Part shown: piece by piece, positions 10,037 to 18,887 of the stretch
Position numbering within the stretch: position 1 is the first letter of the stretch
Layout: each line of letters opens with the position of its first letter
Origin: Pseudomonas sp. B33.4
Lineage (GTDB): Bacteria; Pseudomonadota; Gammaproteobacteria; Pseudomonadales; Pseudomonadaceae
Assembly (NCBI RefSeq): GCF_034555375.1
Contig: NZ_CP140706.1
Coordinates: 921,001 to 985,000 of the forward strand
Direction of reading: 5' to 3'
Length of the DNA stretch: 64,000 nucleotides
The notes under the pieces: model-generated
What the model was told of the DNA's origin: nothing
What the model saw: only the letters and a program-made list of their open reading frames with translations
The model's database searches: none
Translations under genes and position numbers: made by a program

Positions 10037-10128
10037 CCTGTGGGAGCGAGCTTGCTCGCGAAAGCGGTGTGTCAGCGAATAAGATTTCGACTGATAGGAC
10101 GCATTCGCGAGCAAGCTCGCTCCCACAT
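10037..10128. repeat. REP-type inverted pair (GCGAGC class)
   Basis: GTGGGAGCGAGCTTGCTCGCGAA at one end is mirrored by its complement at the other, about 42 bp apart. Related pairs occur at 14598-14690, 23768-23861, 31690-31782, 46123-46190 and 61684-61775. Confidence 0.85.
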
Positions 10129-10205
10129 TGGTTGTGTGGTGTGTCTGGTGTCATTTCCGGGTCATGATCGCGTGCTTAAGTTTTCCTTTTTTCAGGGAGA
10201 ACACC

Positions 10206-11747
10206 ATGAGCGATTTCAACCCCGGTCGCCGGCGTGTCATGCAAGTCGTCGGCGCCGGTCTACTGATGCCAAGCCTGGCGCCGGCGGTGATTGCCTCGGT
10301 CAAGGACCGCCCGCAACTGACCGATGGCGTGCAGTCCGGCGACCTGCAAGGCGACCGCGCGATGATCTGGAGCCGCAGCGATCGCCCGGCGCATATGGTG
10401 GTCGAGTGGGACACCCGCAGCCAGTTTCGTAACCCGCGTCGGCTGGTCTCGGCGCTGGCCGATGCCCGCAGCGACTTCACCGCCCGCGTTGAACTCACCG
10501 GGCTGCCCGCCGATCAGGCAATTTTCTATCGCGTGTATTTCAAGGACGCCCGCAGCGGCGTCGCCAGCGAACCGTGGTTGGGTCACCTGCGCAGCGCTCC
10601 GACGGCGCGGCGCAATATTCGTTTCGTCTGGAGCGGCGACACCGTCGGCCAGGGCTTCGGCATCAACCCGGACATCGGCGGCATGCGCATCTACGAAGCC
10701 ATGCGCCTGCGCTTGCCGGACTTCTTTATCCACAGCGGCGACACCATCTACGCCGACGGCCCCGTGCCCGCGCAACTCACCACGGAAAACGGTCGCATCT
10801 GGCGCAACCTCACCACCGAAGCGAAGAGCAAAGTCGCGCAGACCCTCGACGACTATCGCGGCAACTACCGCTATAACCTGATGGACGAAAACATCCGCCG
10901 CTTCAACGCCGAGGTGCCGCAGATCTGGCAGTGGGACGACCATGAAGTGGTCAACAACTGGTCGCCGGGCAAACAGCTCGACGAGCGCTATCAGGAAAAA
11001 GATATCCACACCCTGGTCGGGCGCGCGCGTAAGGCGTGGCTGGAATATTCGCCAATGCGATTGCAGGCTGCCGACGGCGGCGGACGGATTTATCGCAAGA
11101 TCAGTTACGGGCCGATGCTCGATGTCTTCGTGCTCGACATGCGCAGTTATCGCGGCGCCAATGACGACAACCTCGGCGCGGCGAAAGCGTTTCTGGGGCG
11201 TGAGCAGCTGGACTGGCTCAAGCGTGGCTTGAAGAAATCCAAGGCCCAGTGGAGGGTCATCGCCGCCGACATGCCGATTGGCCTTGGCGTGCCCGATGGC
11301 GAGGTCAGCCCGGGTGTCGCGCGCTGGGAAGCGGTGGCTAACGGTGATCCGGGACCGGCGCAGGGGCGCGAGCTGGAAATCGCCGAATTGCTCGGATTCT
11401 TGCGCGCGCAGAAAGTGCGCAATTTCGTCTTCCTGACGGCGGATGTGCATTACTGCGCGGCGCATCACTATCACCCGGATCGGGCGGCCTTTCAGGATTT
11501 CGATCCGTTCTGGGAGTTTGTCGCCGGGCCGTTGAATGCCGGGAGCTTTGGGCCTAATCCGCTGGATAAAACTTTTGGCCCTGAGGTGGTGTTCGAGAAG
11601 GCGCCGCCGGCGCAGAACACTTCGCCGTTTGCCGGGTTTCAGTTTTTTGGCGAAGTGAATATTGAAGGGGGGAGTGGGGAGATGAGTGTGGTGTTGCGGG
11701 ATTTGAATGGGGTGGCGGTTTTTGAACAGAAACTGCAGCCTGTCTAA
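10206..11747 (+). CDS. phoD: PhoD-type alkaline phosphatase, Tat-exported
   Basis: A 513-residue metallophosphoesterase of the PhoD family, expected to release phosphate from organic esters or diesters outside the cytoplasm. The N-terminus has a twin-arginine signal (GRRRVMQ, residues 7-13) followed by a hydrophobic stretch ending near SLAPAV. A PhoD N-terminal beta domain follows (about 40-135). The catalytic domain carries FVWSGD, FIHSGDTIYADG, WDDHEVVNNW and TADVHYCAAH, the expected metal-binding aspartates and histidines. The ATG at 10206 has AGGGAGA upstream. It is monocistronic; I saw no convincing Pho box. Confidence 0.9.
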   Translation: MSDFNPGRRRVMQVVGAGLLMPSLAPAVIASVKDRPQLTDGVQSGDLQGDRAMIWSRSDRPAHMVVEWDTRSQFRNPRRLVSALADARSDFTARVELTGLPADQAIFYRVYFKDARSGVASEPWLGHLRSAPTARRNIRFVWSGDTVGQGFGINPDIGGMRIYEAMRLRLPDFFIHSGDTIYADGPVPAQLTTENGRIWRNLTTEAKSKVAQTLDDYRGNYRYNLMDENIRRFNAEVPQIWQWDDHEVVNNWSPGKQLDERYQEKDIHTLVGRARKAWLEYSPMRLQAADGGGRIYRKISYGPMLDVFVLDMRSYRGANDDNLGAAKAFLGREQLDWLKRGLKKSKAQWRVIAADMPIGLGVPDGEVSPGVARWEAVANGDPGPAQGRELEIAELLGFLRAQKVRNFVFLTADVHYCAAHHYHPDRAAFQDFDPFWEFVAGPLNAGSFGPNPLDKTFGPEVVFEKAPPAQNTSPFAGFQFFGEVNIEGGSGEMSVVLRDLNGVAVFEQKLQPV

Positions 11748-11758
11748 AGATCAAAATC

Positions 11759-11938
11759 TACCCTCACCCCAGCCCTCTCCCGGAGGGAGAGGGGGCTGAC
11801 CGAGTTGTCTTGCGTCATACATCGACCTGAAAGACCGAGTTGATTATGGATTCGGTAAAGCCGTCGCAGGTTGGCGTACTTCTCAAGCATCCCCCAATCA
11901 GTCCCCTCTCCCTCTGGGAGAGGGCTAGGGTGAGGGGC
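11759..11938. repeat. About 180-bp REPIN/MITE-like element, copy 1
   Basis: The ends are inverted versions of CCTCACCCCAGCCCTCTCCC and its complement. The interior has TACATCGACCTG, GACCGAGT and GATTATGGATTCGG. A second copy with the same ends and interior is at 58541-58721 in the opposite orientation. Confidence 0.8.
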
Positions 11939-11940
11939 TC

Positions 11941-14466
11941 TTAATAGACATCACGCCGATAGCGGCCCTGCTCAATCAGGCGTTCGACTTCAGCGGCACC
12001 GAGAATGTCGTTAAGCACTTGATCCACGCCTGACGCCATCCCCTGCAAGCTGCCACAGACATAAATCACCGCCCCCTCCGCCAGCCATTTCTTCAACTCT
12101 GCAGCCGACTCACGCAAACGATCCTGCACATAAACCTTCTCCTCCTGATCCCGCGAAAACGCCAGATCCAGCCGCTCCAGATCACCATTGATCAACCACT
12201 CTTCCAGCTCCGCGCGGCAGAGGAAATCGTGTTCACGGTTGCGCTCGCCAAACAGCAACCACTGGCGCTGCTGACCATCGGCAATCCGCGCTTTCAGCAA
12301 GCTGCGCAACCCGGCCAGACCGGTGCCGTTGCCCAGCAGAATCATCGGCAGCGGCTCGTTCGGCAGATGGAAACCACTGTTGCGCCGCACCCGAAGGCTG
12401 ATGCTACCGCCCACCGGCGCGTGCTCGGTCAGCCAGCCGGAACCGATGCCGAGGCTGCCATCGGCATGCTGTTCCTGACGTACGATCAACTCCAGCACAC
12501 CGTCGGCGGCAATCGAAGCGATCGAGTATTCGCGCATGGCCAACGGCACCATCGCGTCGACCAGCGACTGTGCGTGTAGCCCGACCAGATGTGCGCGGTG
12601 CTCAGGTAATTGACGCGAAGCCAGTGCGACTTCCAGCGGCTCGTCGAGGCCGTTGATTTTCACTGTGGTCTCGCCACGAATACCGAGGCCATCAAGGAAA
12701 TGTTCGATCGCCCACGGGCAGTTGCGCGGCAGGACTTCGACCAGATCACCGGCCAGCCAACTGCTGGTGTTCGGCGCGCTCAGGCCCAACAAGTAAACCG
12801 GCGCACCGCTGCTGTCCGGGTTCATCAGTTCGCGGCGGGTCAGCGTCCAGTTGTCGTAGCTCGGCGCCTGCCATGTATCGACCGGTGCCTGCCCGGTGAG
12901 CAGACCCAGTTGGGTTTGCCAATGGCGCAGGGCATACGGATCGCCGCTGTCGACTTCCACTGGCGCGAACAACGTCTTGCCGCCATGTTCGCCCAACCAT
13001 TGATGAAGACGTTTGGCGAAACCACAGAAGTGCTGATATTGACGATCGCCGAGACCGAGCACCGAGTAATTCAGACTGTGGAGCGTTGCCGCTTTGCCCA
13101 GCACTTTGCGCTCGAATCCGCGCGCGCTGTCCGGCGCTTCGCCGTCGCCAAACGTGCTCACCACAAACAGTGCGTTGTTCGATTCACGCAAATCCTGCTC
13201 GCTGACATTCGCCAGCGGCTGCACTTTCACCGGCAATCCGGCGGCCTGCAATTGCCCGGCGGTCTGCCACGCCAGTTGCTCGGCAAACCCGCTCTGGCTG
13301 GCGAAACCGATCAGCCATGCCGACGCATTGCCGGCCGGTTGTTCGAGGCCTTTGCGTGTGTCCTTGATCTGCTTTTTCTTGCGCCGACGGTCGAGGTACA
13401 GCAGCCAGCCAGTGATGAAAAACAGCGGCATGCACACCGCAGCTAGAGTGATGATGATCCGCCCGACCAGACCGAAGTAACTGCCGACGTGCAGCGCATA
13501 AATACTGGTCAGCAGTTGCGCCTTGAAGCTCTTGTCAGCGTAGCGGTCGACGCGTTTGACCACGCCGGTGGCCGGATCGAGGGTGATCTGGTTCAGGGCG
13601 CGATCGTGCGGCGAACTGTCGAGCAGGTAGAACATCGTCGCCGGTTGACCGGCCACAGGAGGCATACGAATGTTGTAGGCAGACAGACCCGGGCCGGCAG
13701 CGCTGTAGATGCTGCTCCACATCGCCGCGTAATCGGCGGTCGGTGCCGGGCCTTCCGGTGCCGGACCGCGATTGCGTACGCGCTCGTTTTGCGGCGCGTC
13801 GGAAAGCAGCTTGGTCAGGCCTTTGTTGTACCACTCATACGACCAGGACAATCCGGTCAACGCCAGCAGCAGATAGACCAGCAGGCACCAGGTGCCGGCC
13901 ACCGAGTGCAGATCCCAGTTGAAGGCGCGACCTTTTTTCTTCCAGTCCAGCGTCAGCCATACGCGCCAGCTGTGCCACTGACGCGGCCAGCGCAGGTACA
14001 GGCCGGAGAGGCAGAAAAACAGCAGGATCAGCGTACAAGCGCCGGTGATGTTGCGCCCGGTATCACCCATGGCGAGGAAACGGTGCAGTTGCAGCATCAG
14101 ACCGAAGAAATCCTGGCCGACCGCGTCGCCCATGAATTCGGCGGTGTACGGATCGAAGTAGCGCATCTCACCGCGACGTTCACCCTTGGACGGGGTGAAG
14201 AACACTTTCGCGGCGTTGCCGCTGTCGGTTTCGACCCAAAGCATTGAGACCTTTTTGCCGGACGTGGCTTCGATGCGCTCGACCAGTTCAACGGGTGGCA
14301 GGACGCCGGCGACTTGTTTTTCCACCTGCAGAACGGAGGGATTCATGGCCCGCAGGATTTCGTCCTGAAACGAATAGGCCGCGCCGGTGATGCCCATCAA
14401 CGCCAGCACCAGGCCTGCGGTGATGCCAAAAAACCAGTGCAACTGGAACAGGGTTTTCTTCAACAC
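11941..14466 (-). CDS. piuB: PiuB-type PepSY/flavodoxin-reductase membrane protein
   Basis: An 841-residue fusion. The N-terminal half is a PepSY-type membrane module with about four membrane segments (from [20 protein letters not shown] to about residue 370). The C-terminal half is a diflavin reductase: flavodoxin-like FMN domain ([23 protein letters not shown]), FAD-binding domain (REYSIASI) and NAD(P)H-binding domain ([22 protein letters not shown]). It should carry electrons from NADPH to the periplasmic side, plausibly to reduce ferric siderophore iron. I chose the GTG at 14466, where the family sequence [10 protein letters not shown] begins; an in-frame ATG at 14508 is possible. A terminator separates it from piuA. 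Confidence 0.88.
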   Translation of the reverse strand: MLKKTLFQLHWFFGITAGLVLALMGITGAAYSFQDEILRAMNPSVLQVEKQVAGVLPPVELVERIEATSGKKVSMLWVETDSGNAAKVFFTPSKGERRGEMRYFDPYTAEFMGDAVGQDFFGLMLQLHRFLAMGDTGRNITGACTLILLFFCLSGLYLRWPRQWHSWRVWLTLDWKKKGRAFNWDLHSVAGTWCLLVYLLLALTGLSWSYEWYNKGLTKLLSDAPQNERVRNRGPAPEGPAPTADYAAMWSSIYSAAGPGLSAYNIRMPPVAGQPATMFYLLDSSPHDRALNQITLDPATGVVKRVDRYADKSFKAQLLTSIYALHVGSYFGLVGRIIITLAAVCMPLFFITGWLLYLDRRRKKKQIKDTRKGLEQPAGNASAWLIGFASQSGFAEQLAWQTAGQLQAAGLPVKVQPLANVSEQDLRESNNALFVVSTFGDGEAPDSARGFERKVLGKAATLHSLNYSVLGLGDRQYQHFCGFAKRLHQWLGEHGGKTLFAPVEVDSGDPYALRHWQTQLGLLTGQAPVDTWQAPSYDNWTLTRRELMNPDSSGAPVYLLGLSAPNTSSWLAGDLVEVLPRNCPWAIEHFLDGLGIRGETTVKINGLDEPLEVALASRQLPEHRAHLVGLHAQSLVDAMVPLAMREYSIASIAADGVLELIVRQEQHADGSLGIGSGWLTEHAPVGGSISLRVRRNSGFHLPNEPLPMILLGNGTGLAGLRSLLKARIADGQQRQWLLFGERNREHDFLCRAELEEWLINGDLERLDLAFSRDQEEKVYVQDRLRESAAELKKWLAEGAVIYVCGSLQGMASGVDQVLNDILGAAEVERLIEQGRYRRDVY

Positions 14467-14547
14467 GTCACTCGCCGTCCATTCGGAAATTGTCTTCACG
14501 GCGCGCATTATGCCGTGGGTTATCGAGAAGCGTTCTTTCTTACGCAC

Positions 14548-14577
14548 AAAAGCCCCGTTCAATTGAATGAACGGGGC
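14548..14577 (-). terminator. Rho-independent terminator after piuA
   Basis: Ten-base-pair stem GCCCCGTTCA/TGAACGGGGC (14552-14561 with 14568-14577). On the minus strand it is followed by four T residues. It would stop piuA transcription, or attenuate it before piuB. Confidence 0.75.
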
Positions 14578-14597
14578 CAAGCCTTTTGATCACATCA

Positions 14598-14690
14598 CCT
14601 GTGGGAGCGAGCTTGCTCGCGAATGCAATCTGTCAGTGACATGAAGGCTGACTGACCCAGCGCTTTCGCGAGCAAGCTCGCTCCCACAGG
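14598..14690. repeat. REP-type inverted pair (GCGAGC class)
   Basis: GTGGGAGCGAGCTTGCTCGCGAA and its complement flank about 45 bp, directly downstream of the piuA stop codon. Confidence 0.85.
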
Positions 14691-14701
14691 TTCCACCTTG
14701 C

Positions 14702-17017
14702 TTAGAAGTGGAAGTTGGTGCTCAACAGTGCCGTACGGCCCGCCGCCTGGTTGGCGAAGTGGGTCGAAAAGGCTTTGTCGTAATAGGTTTCGTTGGTCAG
14801 GTTCTGCACGTTGAGTTGCAGGTCGATGTTCTTGGTCAGCTTGTAAGCGGCCATTGCGTCGTAGCGAACATACGAGTCGACCATGGTGGTGTTGGCCACG
14901 CTGCCGTAAACGTCGTCGACGTAGAACGCACCGCCACCGATCGTCAGCTTCGGCGTGACCTGGTAAGTGGTCCACAGGCTGGCGCTGTTCTTCGGCGTGT
15001 TCGGCAATTCGTTGCCATCGTTGGCCCGGCCCAGTGGACCGCCATCAACTTGTTCGCTGTCCATGAAGGCGTAACCGGCAAACACCTGCCACTTGTCGGT
15101 GATCTTGCCGCTGGCCGACAGCTCGATACCTTGCACGCGGGTCTTGCCGGCGTTTTCGTACGAGGTGGTGTCAACTTGCACACGGGCGTTTTCTTTCTCG
15201 GTGCGGAAGATGTCAGCGGTCAGCGACAGGCGATCATTGAGCAGATCCCACTTGGTACCGATTTCATAGTTCTTGGTGGTTTCCGGCTCCATGTCGCTGC
15301 TCAGCAGGTTGCCAGTGCGATCTGCCGTGCCGCCCAATGGGTTGCCTTCCTGACCTTCACCCAGCGTGTTGCCCGGCGGTGTTGCCGAGGTCGCGTAGGA
15401 GGCATAAATGCTGCCGTTCTCTGCTGGCTTGTAGACGACACCAAACTGACCGGTGACGAACTCGCTGGTGTCACTACCCTTGGAGGTGGTGGTGCCAGCG
15501 TTGTTGTAGGACTTGTAGCCGGTTTCAAAGTGGTCGTAACGCAGCCCCATGTTCACCAGCCATTGCTCGGACAACTCCAGGGTGTCGAATACATACAGTG
15601 CGTAAGTATCGGACTGGGTGTCGGTGCCGGCGTAGTTACGCGAGATCGCGCCGTTCCACGGGTCGTTGGCGTTCGGGTTCGACAGCGAGGTGCAGTTGTA
15701 GCCACTGGCTGCGCCGATCAGACCCGGGTTGCAGTTGGTGGTCACGGCGCTGGTGCGCGGCGTGGTGTCAGTGTTGACGTTATACGAAGACTTCTGGCTT
15801 TCCTCACGGGTGTATTCAACGCCAGTGGAGAAACTGTTCTTGAAGCCGGCGACGTAGAAGTTGCCGAACAGATCAGTCTGGTTGGTGGTGGTCTCGGTGT
15901 TGCTCACCCGAGTATTCGCCCGACGCCAGACCGTGCCGTTGTTGACGTTGCCTTTGCTGTCGTCCGGCTGGGTGAGGATGTAATCCTGCATGCTGGTGCC
16001 GTGGCGCAGGGTGTTCTTGATCGTCAGCGAGTCGCTCAGGTCGTGCTCGATGGCGAAGGTCGCGGTGTCAGTGCGGCCCTTGCGGAAGTCGCGATCCAGG
16101 CCGTAGAAATTGCTGTGGTCACCGCCGGCGTAAGGCTTGTCCGGGTTGGACTTGGTGCGTGCAGCGGAGCCACCGGCCGGAATGGTGTACGGCACGCCCG
16201 AATCCGGGGTGTCGTTGCTTTCGAGATGGTAGTAATCGAGGTTGACGCGGGTGTCGGTGCCCAGGCCAAACGCCAGGGACGGTGCGATACCCCAACGGTC
16301 GTAATCGACCTTGTCGCGACCGGCGACGTTGCTCTCGTGGCTCATCAGGTTCAGACGGCCAGCAGCGGTGTCGCTGAACTGGTAGTTGCCGTCAAGGGTG
16401 TAGCGCTGGGTCTGGTCGGAACCCCAGGTGAAACCACCGTCGAACGAGTTGCCCAAGTGGGCTTTCTTGCTCACCAGATTGATGCTGCCGCCCGCTGCAC
16501 CGCGACCGCCAATGGCGGAGTTCGGTCCCTTGCTGACTTCAATGTTTTCCACGGCGAAGATCTCGCGGCTTTGCGAGCCGGTGTCGCGCACGCCGTCGAG
16601 GTAGGTGTCGCCCTGCGCGTCGAAGCCGCGAATGAACGGACGATCGCCCTGTGGGTTGCCGCCTTCACCGGCGCCGAAGGTAATGCCCGGCACGGTGCGC
16701 AGCGCGTCCTGCATGTTCAGGGCGCCGGTGTCTTTGAGCACTTGTTGCGGAATAACGGTGACCGAGCGCGGCGTGTCGACCAGCGGCGCGGTGTACTTGG
16801 GCGAGGAGGCTTTTTCGACCTGGTAGGACGTCGAGTCCTGCGCTTCGCCGGTGATGGCGGTGGCGTCCAGGGCGATGGCATTGCCGGCGGCTTTGCTGTC
16901 GGTTTTTTCGGCAGCGAACACCATCTGGCCAGCGGAGCCGGCGGTAATTGCTACGCCGATTGCAGAGGCGAGCAGACGTGGTGAACTGACCGGTAATTGT
17001 GCGTGTTGACGTGCCAT
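14702..17017 (-). CDS. piuA: TonB-dependent catecholate siderophore receptor (PiuA/Fiu)
   Basis: A 771-residue outer-membrane receptor. The signal peptide is about residues 1-40 (ending QMVFAAEK). The plug domain follows (PRSVTVIPQQVLKDTGA, GGRGAAGGSINLVSK), then a 22-strand barrel ending in the terminal aromatic pattern ALLSTNFHF. It should import ferric catecholates using TonB energy. Position beside piuB and divergent from piuC matches PA4514 in P. aeruginosa, the receptor tied to siderophore-beta-lactam entry. The ATG at 17017 follows AGGGGAAT; the longer reading frame to 17080 lacks such a site. Iron-responsive control is expected, with a weak Fur-like site upstream. Confidence 0.93.
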   Translation of the reverse strand: MARQHAQLPVSSPRLLASAIGVAITAGSAGQMVFAAEKTDSKAAGNAIALDATAITGEAQDSTSYQVEKASSPKYTAPLVDTPRSVTVIPQQVLKDTGALNMQDALRTVPGITFGAGEGGNPQGDRPFIRGFDAQGDTYLDGVRDTGSQSREIFAVENIEVSKGPNSAIGGRGAAGGSINLVSKKAHLGNSFDGGFTWGSDQTQRYTLDGNYQFSDTAAGRLNLMSHESNVAGRDKVDYDRWGIAPSLAFGLGTDTRVNLDYYHLESNDTPDSGVPYTIPAGGSAARTKSNPDKPYAGGDHSNFYGLDRDFRKGRTDTATFAIEHDLSDSLTIKNTLRHGTSMQDYILTQPDDSKGNVNNGTVWRRANTRVSNTETTTNQTDLFGNFYVAGFKNSFSTGVEYTREESQKSSYNVNTDTTPRTSAVTTNCNPGLIGAASGYNCTSLSNPNANDPWNGAISRNYAGTDTQSDTYALYVFDTLELSEQWLVNMGLRYDHFETGYKSYNNAGTTTSKGSDTSEFVTGQFGVVYKPAENGSIYASYATSATPPGNTLGEGQEGNPLGGTADRTGNLLSSDMEPETTKNYEIGTKWDLLNDRLSLTADIFRTEKENARVQVDTTSYENAGKTRVQGIELSASGKITDKWQVFAGYAFMDSEQVDGGPLGRANDGNELPNTPKNSASLWTTYQVTPKLTIGGGAFYVDDVYGSVANTTMVDSYVRYDAMAAYKLTKNIDLQLNVQNLTNETYYDKAFSTHFANQAAGRTALLSTNFHF

Positions 17018-17067
17018 TTTTATTCCCCTCCCCAAGGATTTGAGGCGGCGGAATATAGGGTAAACAG

Positions 17068-17100
17068 GTATTCGTATCAATTGCGAAACATTGTTATTCG
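17068..17100. promoter_or_regulatory. Possible Fur box upstream of piuA
   Basis: On the minus strand the stretch contains GCGAATAACAATG followed by TTGATACGAAT. It resembles degenerate (NATWAT)n Fur sites and sits about 50-85 bp upstream of the piuA start, in the piuA-piuC divergent region. The match is imperfect, and the call leans on the iron function of the neighbours. Confidence 0.35.
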
Positions 17101-17224
17101 CACTGAATTTACATTCTTTACAATTTAACCTTACGGTTTTTGCCAGTTCATTCGTCCCCCGGGTTTTACACAGCCAATAAGAATCAATACCATTGCCGCC
17201 TCTTTGCCATCAGGTGACATCGCC

Positions 17225-17905
17225 ATGCTGCTGCACATCCCCGCACTGTTCGCGAAAGAAGAAGTGCAGCGCATCCGCGAGGCGCTGGAGCAGGCTGACT
17301 GGGCCGATGGCAAGATCACCGCAGGCTTCCAATCCGCCAAGGCCAAGCACAATCTGCAACTGCCTGAAGGCCATCCGCTGGCCAAGGAAGTTGGTGCGGC
17401 AATGCTGGAACGGTTGTGGAAAAACCCGCTGTTCATGTCCGCCGCACTGCCGCACAAAGTCTTCCCGCCGTTGGTGAACTGTTATACGGCCGGTGGCAGC
17501 TTCGATTTCCACATCGACAACGCCGTGCGCCAGCCCAAGGGCAGCATTGAGCGCGTGCGTACGGATCTGTCGGCCACGCTGTTCTTCAGCGAGCCTGAAG
17601 ATTACGACGGCGGCGAACTGGAAATCCAGGACACCTACGGCACGCAACGGGTGAAGTTGCCGGCCGGCGACATGGTCTTGTACCCCGGCACCAGCCTGCA
17701 CAAGGTCAGCGCAGTCACTCGCGGCGCACGTTATGCGTCGTTCTTCTGGACGCAAAGCCTGGTGCGCGAAGATAGCCAGCGCGCGCTGCTGTTCGAGATG
17801 GACGGGGCGATCCAGCAGCTCACTCAGGACATGCCTGATCATCCGTCGCTGATTCGCCTCACCGGCACCTATCACAACCTGCTGCGGCGCTGGGTCGAGG
17901 TATGA
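17225..17905 (+). CDS. piuC: PKHD-type Fe(II)/2-oxoglutarate dioxygenase PiuC
   Basis: A 226-residue member of the PiuC/YbiX prolyl-4-hydroxylase-like family. Iron ligands are in FDFHIDNAV (HxD) and SLHKVSAV (distal H). The 2-oxoglutarate arginine is in [10 protein letters not shown]. The gene sits divergent from the TonB receptor, as in other piu loci; the physiological substrate is not established in the family. The ATG at 17225 (MLLHIPALF) is the usual family start, seven codons inside the longest frame. Its stop overlaps the start of the Sel1 gene (ATGA), so the two are coupled. Confidence 0.93.
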   Translation: MLLHIPALFAKEEVQRIREALEQADWADGKITAGFQSAKAKHNLQLPEGHPLAKEVGAAMLERLWKNPLFMSAALPHKVFPPLVNCYTAGGSFDFHIDNAVRQPKGSIERVRTDLSATLFFSEPEDYDGGELEIQDTYGTQRVKLPAGDMVLYPGTSLHKVSAVTRGARYASFFWTQSLVREDSQRALLFEMDGAIQQLTQDMPDHPSLIRLTGTYHNLLRRWVEV

Positions 17906-18657
17906 CTTTTCAGATACGTCGCGAGGAGGTTCTCAGCGGCGCGCAACTCAGCGCCATGCTCGAAGAGAGCCCGGCACGTGCCGCGCAGGCGATTTTGCTC
18001 GCGGCGGGTCAGGGCGAGGTTGAAGCGCAGGCGCTGCTAGGCCAGATCCTGCTGGATGGCCAGGGAATCGCACAGGATCAAGCGCTGGCGCTGCGCTGGT
18101 TCGGCATCGCGGCCGGACGCGGGCATCTGATGGCGCGCAACATGCTCGGGCGTTGTCATGAGCATGGTTGGGGGGTGGCTGCGGATGCGTCGGTTGCCGC
18201 GCAGCATTATCGAATCGCAGCGGATGCCGGACTGGATTGGGCGATGTACAACCTTGCCAATCTGCTGGCCACCGGGCGGGGTGTCGCGGTGGATCATTCG
18301 CAGGCGTTGGTGCTGTATCGATGCGCTGCCGAGCGGGGACATATGAAATCGATGAACCTGCTTGGGCGGTACCTGGAAGAAGGGCAGGCATGCCCGGTGG
18401 ATGCGGCCGCGGCTCGCGACTGGTATCGGCGCTCGGCTGAGGGTGGTGATTTTCGCGGGCAGTTCAGTTTTGCAGCGGTGCTGGCGGATGAGGGGCTTGT
18501 CGAAGAGGCGCTCGACTGGCTGCGCAAGGCGTTGGTCGGGGGCAATGTGAACTTTCTGCGGGTCGCCAGTAAATCATTGATGAAGGCTCAGCACTCACAG
18601 ATCCGTGCACTGGCGGACGAATATTTATTACGCCTGAATGAGCGGGTTGGCGAGTAG
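17902..18657 (+). CDS. Sel1/TPR-like repeat protein
   Basis: A 251-residue protein of tandem Sel1-like helical repeats. Visible units include [60 protein letters not shown] and [20 protein letters not shown]. There is no signal peptide, so it is probably a cytoplasmic adaptor. It overlaps piuC by 4 bp and matches the Sel1/TPR gene next to piuC that I recall in P. aeruginosa (PA4516). The molecular role is unknown; a link to iron uptake rests only on context. Confidence 0.88.
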   Translation: MTFQIRREEVLSGAQLSAMLEESPARAAQAILLAAGQGEVEAQALLGQILLDGQGIAQDQALALRWFGIAAGRGHLMARNMLGRCHEHGWGVAADASVAAQHYRIAADAGLDWAMYNLANLLATGRGVAVDHSQALVLYRCAAERGHMKSMNLLGRYLEEGQACPVDAAAARDWYRRSAEGGDFRGQFSFAAVLADEGLVEEALDWLRKALVGGNVNFLRVASKSLMKAQHSQIRALADEYLLRLNERVGE

Positions 18658-18887
18658 GGGTTTATTGGGGTTGTTAGTGAGCTGAAAGTTTGGCTGATTG
18701 TCTAAGTTATCTTGACGATGAGTGATTTTATTCTTTGTTGTCTTGATTTTTAATATATTGACGCTTGTTGGTTGTTATTCTGGTGCTCTAAGGTTTGTTT
18801 CGGGTTGGCGATAAGTGGTGTTAGTCAAGTGTCCGCTTCGCTGCCTGTTTGACAAATTAATCCTCCAACTAAGACAAGGAGTCTTTT
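18658..18887. other. AT-rich spacer before the toxin-like gene
   Basis: These 230 bases are clearly richer in A and T than the flanking piu genes and contain no ORF I can support. The promoter of the downstream gene should lie here, but I could not pick a convincing -35/-10 pair. The last bases hold the strong ribosome-binding site AAGGAGTC at about 18876-18883. Confidence 0.6.

Noticed and set aside
13489..14247. A 252-codon plus-strand frame opposite piuB
   Set aside because: Antisense shadow of the PepSY membrane domain; no start signal and a composition typical of reverse-strand codons.
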